Source of the DNA: Acheta domesticus
Lineage: Eukaryota; Arthropoda; Insecta; Orthoptera; Gryllidae
Direction: 5' to 3'
Assembly: GCA_031308135.1 (NCBI GenBank)
Contig: JAHLJT010009355.1
Span: 4,277,217 to 4,341,216 of the forward strand
DNA length: 64,000 nt
Each line of letters opens with the position of its first letter. Position 1 is the first letter of the stretch. Positions 34,740 through 46,400 of the stretch are shown piece after piece. Position numbers and translations under genes: made by a program. The notes below the pieces were generated by a model. That model had not been told where the DNA came from, made no database searches, and was given only the letters and a program-made list of their open reading frames with translations.

Positions 34740-36800
34740 ACATCAAATATTTCGAAAAATATTGTAATTTTTATAAAAATTAGTTTGTTTACAGCAGAAG
34801 CAGTTTACTGTGAAAGATATACCAACTCTCTTTCAACCATGAGTTTGGTAACCTCCTTTCACATACTGTACTGCATAATTGGACAATCATCACACTTCTT
34901 AGCATACAAAGGCATTAACATGTCAAGAAGTTGTTTTAGTATTTACAATTGTCATTTAAGCTTCATGTTCTTTTACATGCTGGAAATCTGCAGCAAATAA
35001 CTAGCATTACTTCCCTTCGGAAGGAAGAGAGACATTTTTTAACTTAAAAATTCGTGGCTTGTATGACTGTCTTTCCTCCTTCTCTTCCACTAATTATATC
35101 AAAACACTAATAATGTTTACACTAACGGGCTATTTGGTCTACCGATCTGACGGTCTCTGCTCTTTGTATCTCTGTCAATTCTAACATTTGAACATTCGCG
35201 CGACCGTAGCCCATAGGTCGTATCCAGGTAGTCAAGATTAATTTTATTGAGCGGGTTAGATAGGCGCCTATAGAGGATCTCGACAGTGCAATATTTACTT
35301 ATGCAATTATTGATTTTTTTTCTACATGGGATCGAGAATTCTCCTCGCTATTACAGAGAAATAATAAGGATAATAATAAAACTTACTTCTGTAGAATAAC
35401 ATGTTATTTGTATTCTGCAACAATGTACATGGTGACAAACACCCCAGTTTAATATAAAATCTCAATTTTAAAACTAATATGTACAAGACGTCATTATGAA
35501 ATTCCTTAGTTACTTTGCAAAATTATTTTGTACTTCCCTTCCTAAATGCATGCATAGGCATCTACCTTTTTGAATATTAATTCTAATTTTAAGACAAAAC
35601 TTGATCTCCCTACACCAGATGAAACTGAAAAATGTCCCCAGTTTATTACTTTCCTTTCGTAGAATGGCTGCATTCTTGACCGTCGTCCAAGGTGCGATCC
35701 ACATCAATATGTCCATTCTTCTATTCGCGCAATTCTATTTCATTTTAATTCCGAACTTTTCCTAATAATTACTCACCTTCAAGTCATTATTAATTCGTAA
35801 CGCAATCACCGGCGTTCAAATTTTAAGATGCTATTTCAAATGTAACTTAGCAACATCGAGATTATCATCCTCACATCCGATCGCCATCGTGTCCAAGCAT
35901 CGTCTCCCTCCTTTGTTCATTTTTCGCGCCCTTCATTTGTCCCAGAGTCCTGCGCGAACTAGAACCCAAACGCGTTTCTTCTCGCTTCCGACGCATCTTT
36001 CGATTACATAAACACAATTTTCTGATTGGTCGCTCACGCTTACGTACTTTATCTGTTCATTCTCTGGTTTTTGTCATAATCATTTTACAAATTTGATTTC
36101 GCTCCCACCGAATTTGCTCACGTGTACTTTCGTTATTCCAACTTATCACACACTTGCAACACAAACTTGGGTAAAACAGTTTGATAAACTAATATTTATA
36201 CTAACCAAGCTTTTTTTAAAATCATCAGTTTCTATTTACAATAAAAAATATAAAGTAATCAGATAAAATTCTTGCAATGAATCAGTACATCTTACTAAAA
36301 CCAACTACACAAAATCTTTCTCAGTCAGGGGATATAAAATTGTTTTGAGTCCATTAGCAACAAAGATTCCTATTCACTTTATTTCCACAAATATATTTAA
36401 CTTGAAATCCTTGATAATGATGATCAAAGAAGGAAACTGTACATTCTATGGAATTTAAGTAATGGATATGTGCTATGGGAGGAAGAAAAATACTCTTACG
36501 TTTAGAAGTTTTTACAAGTTTTATTCCATATGAAAACAGAAGTAATATCCAACCATTCACACCAGAGCACAATTCACTTATCTGATCATTGCTTCTGCCT
36601 GCACACAATTTGAAAAATTGTACTAAAAGACAGTGTCATTTTCATACATTACATCCATGACCAATACTGCAAGGCAGAAGCTGGAAATATCAAGAAGACC
36701 AGCTACCAGTTACACACAGCAATATTAGCCTTATTGAAGCAAAAAGATACTCTACCTTCTATGTAAGAAAAAGACTTGCTTCATTTTTAATAACCACACC
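34740..36800. other. Intergenic or distal 3' flank of Bre1, nothing recognised
   Basis: AT-rich DNA with no supported gene; short frames only. It may include part of a long Bre1 3' UTR. Confidence 0.35.
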
Positions 36801-36827
36801 TGTTTTCTTATGCATTTTTAAGTTGTA

Positions 36828-36833
36828 TTTATT
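36828..36833 (-). terminator. Candidate polyadenylation signal of Bre1
   Basis: An AATAAA on the minus strand about 400 bp past the Bre1 stop codon. Other AATAAA/ATTAAA copies exist in this AT-rich tail, so the true 3' end is not decided by sequence alone. Confidence 0.25.
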
Positions 36834-37232
36834 TGTAATTAACAGATAAATTTCTTATATGGCTCTCATCTTATTAAATATTAAGGTGTGGTAAGTACAT
36901 AACTACTATAAACATGTCATTAAAATGCGATAAATTAACACATATATACAGTCTATTTCAATTCATTACATAATGAAGAGATAAAACAATAAAAATACAA
37001 CTGCAAATGCATACTGAAACAGCTATCAAAATTATTGGAATGATCCTGATCAAGAGCCTTTTGAGATAATAGACCATAGTGGATGGTCTACACATATATT
37101 AAAAAGTGTACAGAATAAAAGCTGATCAGGACAGTTAACACATCAAGTACATAATTGGGTCAATATATACATAGTAACTTCACAAAAAATTAGAAAATAC
37201 ATTCCAAATATTTTAGGTATGGACATATTTCG

Positions 37233-37514
37233 TTACGTTGAAAGATATAATCTATGGTAGTCATTTGCACCAAACGCAGCGTTACACTTTGGACATTTAC
37301 GCTGTCGAGTTTCATACCGAGTCCTCAAACAATCCCAACAAAATACATGGAAACATTTTGTAAGAACAGCGTCTTTCCGTTTCACTTTACAAGATGGACA
37401 AGTTAGGGTTTCCTTGTATTCACGTATTTCCTCCATCATAACCTCATCCAAAGTACCAGCCAATTCAATTTTCTTCATTCTCTCTGCCTTGCGCCTTAAT
37501 TGGGCAATTTCCTC
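37233..37514 (-). CDS. Bre1: Bre1 last coding exon: RING finger and stop
   Basis: This exon starts in phase 0 after a TTTCAG acceptor at 37515-37520 and encodes 93 residues, with TAA at 37233-37235. It begins [20 protein letters not shown] (coiled coil) and then carries a C3HC4 RING: CPSC, 11 residues, CFHVFCWDC, 11 residues, CPKC. All eight zinc ligands are present. The RING recruits the Rad6-type E2. The protein ends YHRLYLST, as is usual for this family. The longer open frame upstream (to 37556) is intron read-through. Confidence 0.97.
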   Translation of the reverse strand, partial: EEIAQLRRKAERMKKIELAGTLDEVMMEEIREYKETLTCPSCKVKRKDAVLTKCFHVFCWDCLRTRYETRQRKCPKCNAAFGANDYHRLYLST

Positions 37515-40500
37515 CTGAAATCCAATAAATGACAAAACACATAATAAATATAACATTTAAAGTATCTTTCATGGCAAATAAAATAAAGATATTAAAGAAA
37601 TAAAATAACTGAAACTTCCCATCAATTTCCTAATTTTCTTTTTTGTAAAATTCTTTGACAATCTCAGTCACTTTGCCAAATGCACAGCCAGTAAAAGAAG
37701 TCAAATTAATCGATCTACTAAGTACATTCGTTTTATGAAAAATGTCTCTCATACATTAATTTTCTTTCATGTATTCTAATCATTTATGACTCATCAAGAG
37801 ATGCTCAATAGATGAAACAAATTTGCTCATTTCACAACCCAATGCCCACAAATAGATTTGATGAAAAGCAAACTTTGGAAAAATAACTAATAAAGTCAAC
37901 TATCCAAGTTCCACAGTTATTGCACATGTTGATACATAACGTGTGTGTGTATTTTTATTTATTTATTTATTTATTCATTTATTTCCTCTTATTCATCCTG
38001 AAATATAACGACTGTACTCCCCACTGGCTTTATTTGAACATCTTGAATTGTTTCATCTCACCCCCAGGTATTAAACTGTTGTTTTGTTTTCATTTACAAT
38101 ACACTGCTTCTTTAGACTGTCAACTTTCTAAGCAGGTATCACATCAACACCACTACCATTTTCTATGTAGATATCAGATCAATAATTCTAATAAAATTGA
38201 TTGGATTTGTGATTCTGAGCACATCAACGGCTAAGGCCATTCTTCCCAAAGGTGTAGTGCATGGGATGTGGTGGTGAACAGAACATCTCACACTGGATGC
38301 TGAGATCTGGCACTGATTTAAACTTCTGCTAGCGGGGATTTCCCAAACTAGGTATCAGCGGGGCAAAGCCCCAGATAGCACAAGCTCTAAGATCCCGACA
38401 TGTGTGGAAGTGAAAGTATGTGTAAGTAAAGGGGTAAGGATGGGACGAGGAAGAGGAAGCAAAAATCATGCGTGATCCATGGTCCGATTCTTAGGGTACT
38501 ACTGCTCCAACATTTCCCTGGTGTTGATCAGGGAAACCATGAAAAACTACAAATCAGAGCAGCCGGCCCCAAGAATTCTCCTCCAGACAGTGGCTAAATT
38601 CAACCTAGCTATGAGCCAGTTTTGAAAATCCTGTCACCTTCAGGACTTGAAATCTAGGACGTCTCAACAGAGACAACATTGATGCTCTGAGCCACCCGAG
38701 ATGGTAATTCTATTTTAATTAAAAATCGGATTTGTTTGTACACATCACATCCTTTGCATGAAGAGTGTCTATTTGCACACGTCAAAAATTACCTGTAGGC
38801 GTTTAGTTTTGTATGCTTCAGCTTCCAAGGCACTTGTCTTCTCTGCTACAACCTGTTGAGCTTCTTTCATCTGAGCATGATATTTTTCTGAAACAATGAT
38901 TTATTTTGTGTTATAAAATGACCACTTTTCTTTCTTTCTTTCTTTTTTTATTTCCATGTCAACTAAAATTCTCCTCTGTTTACCAATAACTGAAAGATGG
39001 GTAGCCTTTTGACATTAAATGTCCTGAACATGGTAAGCTATTGCAGAGTCCTGTTTAAGAAACTGCAAAACTTGGCAAGAGCGACAAATGTTCTCAGCTG
39101 GGCCTGAAAAAATACCAGAGGAAAAATACCCCTTCTTACAAATACTCTTCCTCCAGGGAAAGCCCAGAATGCTTTCCTTCAAACAGAAATTTTTCTCTTG
39201 CCTTACCTGGACATATTAAAAACACACCCAAAGGACTCTTTGGAATCAGTGATGACTTATACACTACCTGTGTCACAATCAATCATTACAGCCATGGCCA
39301 GTGGGGACATTAGTACACTCTGCAGCCATAGCTGCACATGAGTGCAGAAAGATGAGGAGCTGTCACAATTCAGTTACTGTTCTCTCCCTTCCTCCCTCGC
39401 CAATCATTTTCTAAATTGTATTTTAATAAAGTATTTCTCCTTAAATTGCAGATTTAAATCAACAAAACTCTATCTATTATTAATCAAAGTTTCCACAAAT
39501 GTTTTCCTAATATTACTGACAACAAATTAAAAAATTAATTAGTGGTGCAACAGTATGACAGACGTTCTCATACTAGTTAGTTTACTTATCTCTTTATAGT
39601 TTGTACTATCTTTTCAGTTTTGCCTCACCCTCTTCTCAGCTGCTACCTATTGGTGCCTATAAGACAGTTTTTCATATTTTCTCAATTTTGCCCCAGATTT
39701 CGAATACTAAAACTAAAATATGACTCTCAGAATATTATAGAGGGGTTAAAACATGGTCTTTATGTACATTTTCATTGAAAAATTTGGAGCTGTTCTTAAT
39801 GTCCTTTGAGCATATATGAAAATGTGCAATTTGAAGCTCATTTTCACCCCAAACTTTCAAGTTTTCAAGAAACTTCATAAGAAATTATTTGAAGCACATT
39901 GTATAAGAAATCTCTTTAATTGTAAATTGACATAAGAGATACTTCAAAAATTACAGTTTTGAAAAAAACAAATACACCAAAGTGGCATTGATATCTTGCA
40001 TTTAGCACTAGCTGTATATACAATTTAAAGAAAATATTTAGAGCATTAGTGGATTCCTGAATATGCACAATTTTGAACTCATTTTCACAGAAAAGTTTTG
40101 AACTGAAATGTACAGAACATTAATTAAGAACTAATAGTGGAGAACAAATTTTATATGAGAAAAAAAGCATCATCTATATTGCAGCTGTAGGAAAACAGTG
40201 AAAAACTTTTCTAATTCTCGAAAATTCAGAGTTAACAATGAAAGCAGACCTATGCCATTTTTATCAGTGTGTATTGTGCGATTTTTCTGACTGTGCCTCT
40301 GGCAGGTATCAGCTGTTGACGATTTCATCCATATGGGTACAGTGGGGGTTTTAGTTATGAAATCGGCCACTAGATGTTATGAAGCAATGTCAATCTCTGG
40401 AGAATCAGTCATGCCTTCACAACATTTTCAATTATTTGCGTTCTAACTTTCTCCGGAGTTCAAGGTAACTCCTGTGATGGATCTTCACCTGCTTCGGTCA

Positions 40501-43389
40501 TTTCTTTAGTTTTTTTGGAGAAGCAGATCTTCAACGGAATATAGTTTCTATTTTGCGCCACTGAAGATGTGTTTGGAATGTTGTCATCAGTGCTTGCTGT
40601 GAGCTTTTGCCTTCAACTGTTTATTGTGCCACCGAGGGAGAAGCAAGGTCATCGTTCAAGAAAAATTGCATGATTAAACCTGCCAGAGGCATGGTTAGAA
40701 AAATCACACTATAACTATTGTTTAATTATTTGATGCACCTCAACAATTTCAGACAGAGAATTCTTAAATTGGAAAGTCAATGTCAATATAATAAAATATT
40801 TACATCCTTCCATTTAACATTTCTGAGCTCCTTGTGGCTTCCTGAGGTAAAATTACATTAATTATTAATAAATAAAAACTTGGAATAAAATTGGATATTT
40901 AGAGATTTTCTAGTGAAGATAAATTGAATTAAAACAAATAAACCGACATAAACTCACCAATTGTTGTTCCAAAAACTTTCAGCTGGACAGTTAGAAATAA
41001 CTTCTACAATGTGAAAGATTTTAAGTACACAATTGTTTGTGTTATGTGAATGTGTGATGAATTGTTTTGGGACAATGATCGGCAAGTTTACATCAGTTCA
41101 TTTATTTTAATTCAATTTATCTGAATACTACACAGTTTTATCACTATAGAAATTTAAATAATCAATTTTACTTTATATTTTCTCATTCATTCAATTTATT
41201 TAAATAATTTACTAAACACAGGAACGAGATTTATCCATTTTTTTGTAACCGGGGCTCAGCAATAAAGAGTTTTTCTGCTGAAAAATCAGTTTTTTGGTGC
41301 ATAATTACAATATTTTCTCTTCTTATAAAGTAAAACAAGAAATTAAATATTAATTTTAATAGTTTTTTAAAATATTATTATTAAAAACTATTATTTTATA
41401 ATATACTATTTATTTTAATAATTATTGATATATTTTTAATAATAATTATCAGCTACAAAAACTATTAAACAATAGCTAATTTAATATTTTATACATCCGA
41501 AAAGAATTTAATAAAAAATTTGACATTTAAACTTTAAAAATTCTATTTAAATAAAAAAATCATATTTTTTATTTAAAAAAAATTAATTCCTTCCACTTTT
41601 CATCAAACTAATTCCTTCCCTGGTTAAAAGTTCAATAAAATGAGGGTACAATCAACCTTTCTAAGAATTTTTTAAACACCTTTTTATGTCCATATTTTCC
41701 GCCTGTTTACACCCAAATGATAAGAAAACATGATGTTCCAACAGGCTTTGGTGGGTGATGGCACTACGCCAGTCTTGGAGGTTGATTGATTGCTGACACA
41801 CACACATGAATGGTGAGTGTTCAAATGAAGTTTTGATATTGATATTTAAAAAACTTAATCTCTTTGATGCATTGTTCTTATTACACTGTTAATCTGTTAC
41901 AAATTACAAGCAATATTCAGCAATTTTGCTTTTGTGATTCTTATATCAATATTAAATAATTTTTATTTTTTTATTTTTGTCTTTGTTCAGATCATCCCAA
42001 TTACATTTATCCCAATTAAAATACAACATGAAAGACATGCAGAAAAACTGAATTTTTCAGAGTATGACAACACTGCATGGCTGCTGTTCTACGAATATTT
42101 CATAGGTCTGCTAGTATTTATCAAGGCAGACTGCAGGGTAGTTTAATTTTAAAAGGTCAAAGAAGAAGTGTGGGAAATGCCCCTTCATACACACACTTCA
42201 AGCCTACATCAAATTTTTGTAAGAATTATTTTTCTAGCTAAATCAATGCTGTATTCAATTTTAAAGGTAGATCACCACCCAATTATTCTTACATTATTTA
42301 CATCTCTACAAATTTATAATTTTCTGTCTTGAAGTCTGAAACTCAATAGATTTATGCTCACCCAAGTGCAATTTCAGATCTGCAGCAGATTGTGCGCTCT
42401 CAATAGCTTTGCGTTTGTGCATTTCCATTGCTTGCTGGCGAAGTGCCAGCTCCTTTTCAACTGTCGCTAAGGAATTCTGTAAGATCCGTTCCTTATCTTC
42501 CAACTTACGCACAACAATGTTTGTTGCCTCTACCTGTGTTGTCAAGGTGGCTACCTGTTGAAAAGAATTTTTAGTTATTATTTATTTATTACTACAGACT
42601 ATAACAAGTACAAAATTACAACAATAATACTTTGTATGAGGAATTAATCTTGTGTGAGCATCTGGAAAGCTAACAAATTGTGAGAATAATTCAATATATT
42701 TCTAATCCCACAGAACAAATTATCACACATTGCCTTTATTCACATCAAATTGTATTTCCTTTTAGAATAAAAATAGATTGGTAATTAGTTAAGAGCAACT
42801 GCTGCGATAAAGGCAACATACAAAATCAAGAACCTGCAACTATTGCCAACTGAAACAGCAATGACACTACGCAAGACCGTCATAACCCCTATTGTGACAT
42901 ACAGACTCAATTTGATATGGAAAAAAAAACTAAAGATGTCCAAACTAGTAATACTGGAAAAAATCAAAGCCAGATTCATGAAAAAAGTACTGGGAGTTGG
43001 AAAAACCACTCCACTGAGACTAACCTAAACTAATGAAGGAGATGCACTTTATAGGAGATATCAGAATACAAATGTAACTATGTATTTTACAGTATTATAC
43101 AGCGGAACATGAGCATACTGTTGAAATCTTATGGGATAAAAAGAGCGCCATATGGCCTGAATTCTTTACAACAGATGCCATGGTAACAAAAGAATGGAAA
43201 CAAACAATGTTTGTAGAAACTCCATGACACTTTGCTTTTCAGTTTCCACCACAAGCCAAAACGAAGACTGTTTGTGTGAACTGTGCAAAACCTACAGTGG
43301 CCGCTATCATGCTACTGACTACCAGAATAACTCAATGTCCTTAACACAACTGAGTTTAAATAAACAAATGCACATTTGTGCACACCATC

Positions 43390-43429
<40 letters not shown>

Positions 43430-46400
43430 ACTCAGGCATCAAAGGTTACCTTGATGTTTAGAAAAATTCTTAAATCATCTGTTCAGGAACACTGAACCAA
43501 AACTTATTTTAGTTGGGGACTTTAACATTAACACAAAAGAAAAATGCCAAGCTTCTAGATCTTATTAAATATTATAGTTTAAGAGATGTTACGATTTAAA
43601 AGTTTAAAAATGATATTATTCCTAAACAATGACACGGTTTTGTCCCTGGAAGTTCAACATCCACCAATTTTCACCAGTCGCTAGATGTATGGACCAAAGA
43701 TTTGGTTCAGAAACAGCCAGTTGTTATTTTTCTAGATTATGCTAAAGCTTTCGATAAAGTACCACGTAAATGTCTCATCTACAAACTCTCATCTCTGGGT
43801 ACATGAGGCAAACTATTGAGGTGCATTGAGGAATATTTGTCAGACACAACATTCCAGGTAGCGATTGGAAACCCACTACTGATACCCCATGCCGTTACAA
43901 GTGGTCCCCCCCGGTTCAGCTCTGTGCCCAATATCATTCATCCTATATACAGTAAAACCCCTTTATAAGAGACACCTGGGGGAATGGAATTTTGTCTCTT
44001 ATAAGCGGGAACTCTTATAAATGGGAAATGCGTTTTTGACGGGTTTAATGAGAAGTTACCATATTTTTAGCGGATTAGTATGAGTTGTACACTTATTTTA
44101 AACATGAGGAAACATAAATTAGTTGATTCCAGAGCCCATTTAATCAGATCTATTGAGTAAACTTTATGACCTTTAAAGCACATGTGCTCATAAATGGATT
44201 ATGTGAAGAAATCGCCTCTAATGTAAATATTGACACGAGAGTCATAAAAAAATTACATTTGTGTAATTTTTGAAAAAACAAAAGAATAGAGCAAAATGAT
44301 GTTAAGAGTCTTATAAAGTACCTTCATAACTATAACTACCAAAAGTTTAAAGAAAAAATTTGGAGCTGTTTTTGAGAAAATCTTGTTTTGTAAATGTTTA
44401 TTATTTCACCCAATGTTACATGAAAACCTTTTTTTTAGTACATAATGTTAATGAAAGACCTAATTATAGAGAAAAAAAATTATTATAAAAACAATTTTCT
44501 ATCTTCAATTTTGTAGCTGTAGGAAAACACCGCAAAAACTTCAAACTTTTCCAATTTTCGAAAATTTAGTTAACAGTGAAAATCCTAACAATGCCACCTC
44601 TGTAAGTGAATTTCCCTCTATTCTTACAAGAAATTTAAAGAAAAAATTTGGGGACATATTTGGGGAAATTTTGAAAATGTCCCACGGGCTTCACGTACAA
44701 TACCCACAAAAATTTAGAATGTTTTTCAAAATCACAGAGTTTCGAGCGGAACCAAATCGATCGCGGAATATTCATTTTGGAAAAACATGTACGAATAGTT
44801 TTGGCGCTATTAAAGCCATTCACGAAGGGACGTTTTGACATAAAAAAAACGAACCTTTTTCGATATCAGGGGACCCCAAAACATGCATTCTGTTAAAATC
44901 TCGTAGTCGATTTTATGCAGCATTATATTACTTTCTCTGTGTTACGTATACATGTACGTATACGAGAAAGTAACAATTAGAAACACAGGTCAAAACACTA
45001 AAAGCAAAATACTGTGATTTATTCAACTCTGCTTCTGGCAGGTATCAGCTGCTGACTGTTTCATCCAATCGGGAGCTTGAAATTCACCATCGTGACGTCA
45101 CTAGCGACACAGAAGCTTCCGATTGGATGAAACCGTAAACAGATGATATCTCCTAGAGGTGCGGTTACAAAAGTCGCACTATAGGCCATAGACAAAATAA
45201 GGCTTTGGTGCTCTGTCTTAGAGGCGTCTTCCTTGTTGCCAAGACACGAAGCTGAACTGAACTGAATGAGCTTTCTTCACGAGAACTTCGCACACCTCCC
45301 CCCCCCCGCGGGCACTGGTGTTGCGAACCCCTGCTCCAGCCTATTTTAAGCCCTTACCATGCTGAGGAAATTCCTGATTCACGTGGAGGAAAATCCCACG
45401 CTTTGTCTCTTACAAGCGAGAAGAAACGCATGGCGGGGAATAAAATCTTGTCCACTATACGCGGGAATCTCTTATAACGGGGTCTCTTAAAAGCGGGAAA
45501 TAAATGCATTGTTTATATACAACTGACCTCGGGACCGTGAATTTTGTCTCCTGTAAGCGGGATTCTCTTATAACGGGGTCTCTTATAGCGGGGTTTTACT
45601 GTACTTGCGACCTTGGTGATGATCTGTCTTCAAGTTGAAATTGCTATGCGGATGACACCAAACTCTTCTCAAATACACTAAAGAACCATTAGATGCTGCA
45701 AAATGACCTTAACCAACTGATGAGATGTTCAGAATCTAGGTTGCTACCCTTAAACACCAATAAGGATCCGGTCCTCCACCTAAAAAGGAATAACTCAAAT
45801 CTTAACTACACAATTGGAAATCACATGACCAATTCTATGACAAACCAAAATGACCTCTGCGTTCTTATCATTCAAAATCTGAAATGGAATAACCAAATTG
45901 CAGCCGTTACCAAATGCAAGCTGCAACAAGCTGCTACACTCAATGAGAAAGGCATTCTCTACTTTGTGTCCATATGTGGTAGAACTGATCTATACAACAT
46001 ACATCAGACCTATACTTGAATATGCCAATGTGCCAAGGAGGAGAGAGAGGGAGGAGGGAGGAGAGAGGGAGGAGGGAGGGAGGAGGGAGGAGGGAGGGAG
46101 GGAGGGAGGGAGGGAAGATAGAGGGAGGAGGGAGGGAGGAGGGCGAGGGAGAGAGGGGAGCAAGGGAGAGAGGAGAGGGAGGGGAGGGAGGAGTGGGAGG
46201 GGAGTGAGGGAGAGAGGAGAGGGAGGGGAGGGGGAGAGGGAGGGGAGGGAGGGGAGTGAGGAGAGCGAGGGGAGAGAGGAGAGCGAGGGGAGAGAGGAGA
46301 GCGAGGGGCGAGGGGAGAGAGGAGAGCGAGGGGGGAGAGGAGAGCGAGGGGAGAGAGGAGAGCGAGGGGGGAGAGGAGAGCGAGGGGAGAGAGGAGAACA

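Larger units (their letters stand above)
43950..45601. mobile_element. pogo-like element (1,652 bp), TA target duplication
   Basis: TA at 43948-43949 and 45602-45603. The ends CAGTAAAACCCCTTTATAAG and CTTATAGCGGGGTTTTACTG are inverted. Units like TCTTATAACGGGG recur several times near both ends. No transposase is visible; the centre holds repeat R (44185-44610) and a MITE (45010-45183). Confidence 0.85.
43480..46034 (+). pseudogene. CR1/jockey-like LINE, interrupted by a pogo-like element
   Basis: [17 protein letters not shown] at the start is an endonuclease GDFN motif. [20 protein letters not shown] and [17 protein letters not shown] are reverse-transcriptase motifs. After the element at 43950-45601 the frame resumes with [12 protein letters not shown] (the YADD catalytic motif), [20 protein letters not shown] and [20 protein letters not shown], ending [12 protein letters not shown]. 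Deletion between endonuclease and polymerase, stops and frameshifts show that it is dead. Confidence 0.88.

Noticed and set aside
37515..37556. Alternative N-terminal extension of the RING exon ([14 protein letters not shown])
   Set aside because: This is intron sequence upstream of a good TTTCAG acceptor; it is not joined to the coiled coil.
45275..45345. Right end of a separate hAT element (GTGTTGCGAACCCCTGCTC)
   Set aside because: The terminus resembles hAT ends, but no matching left end or 8-bp duplication was found.
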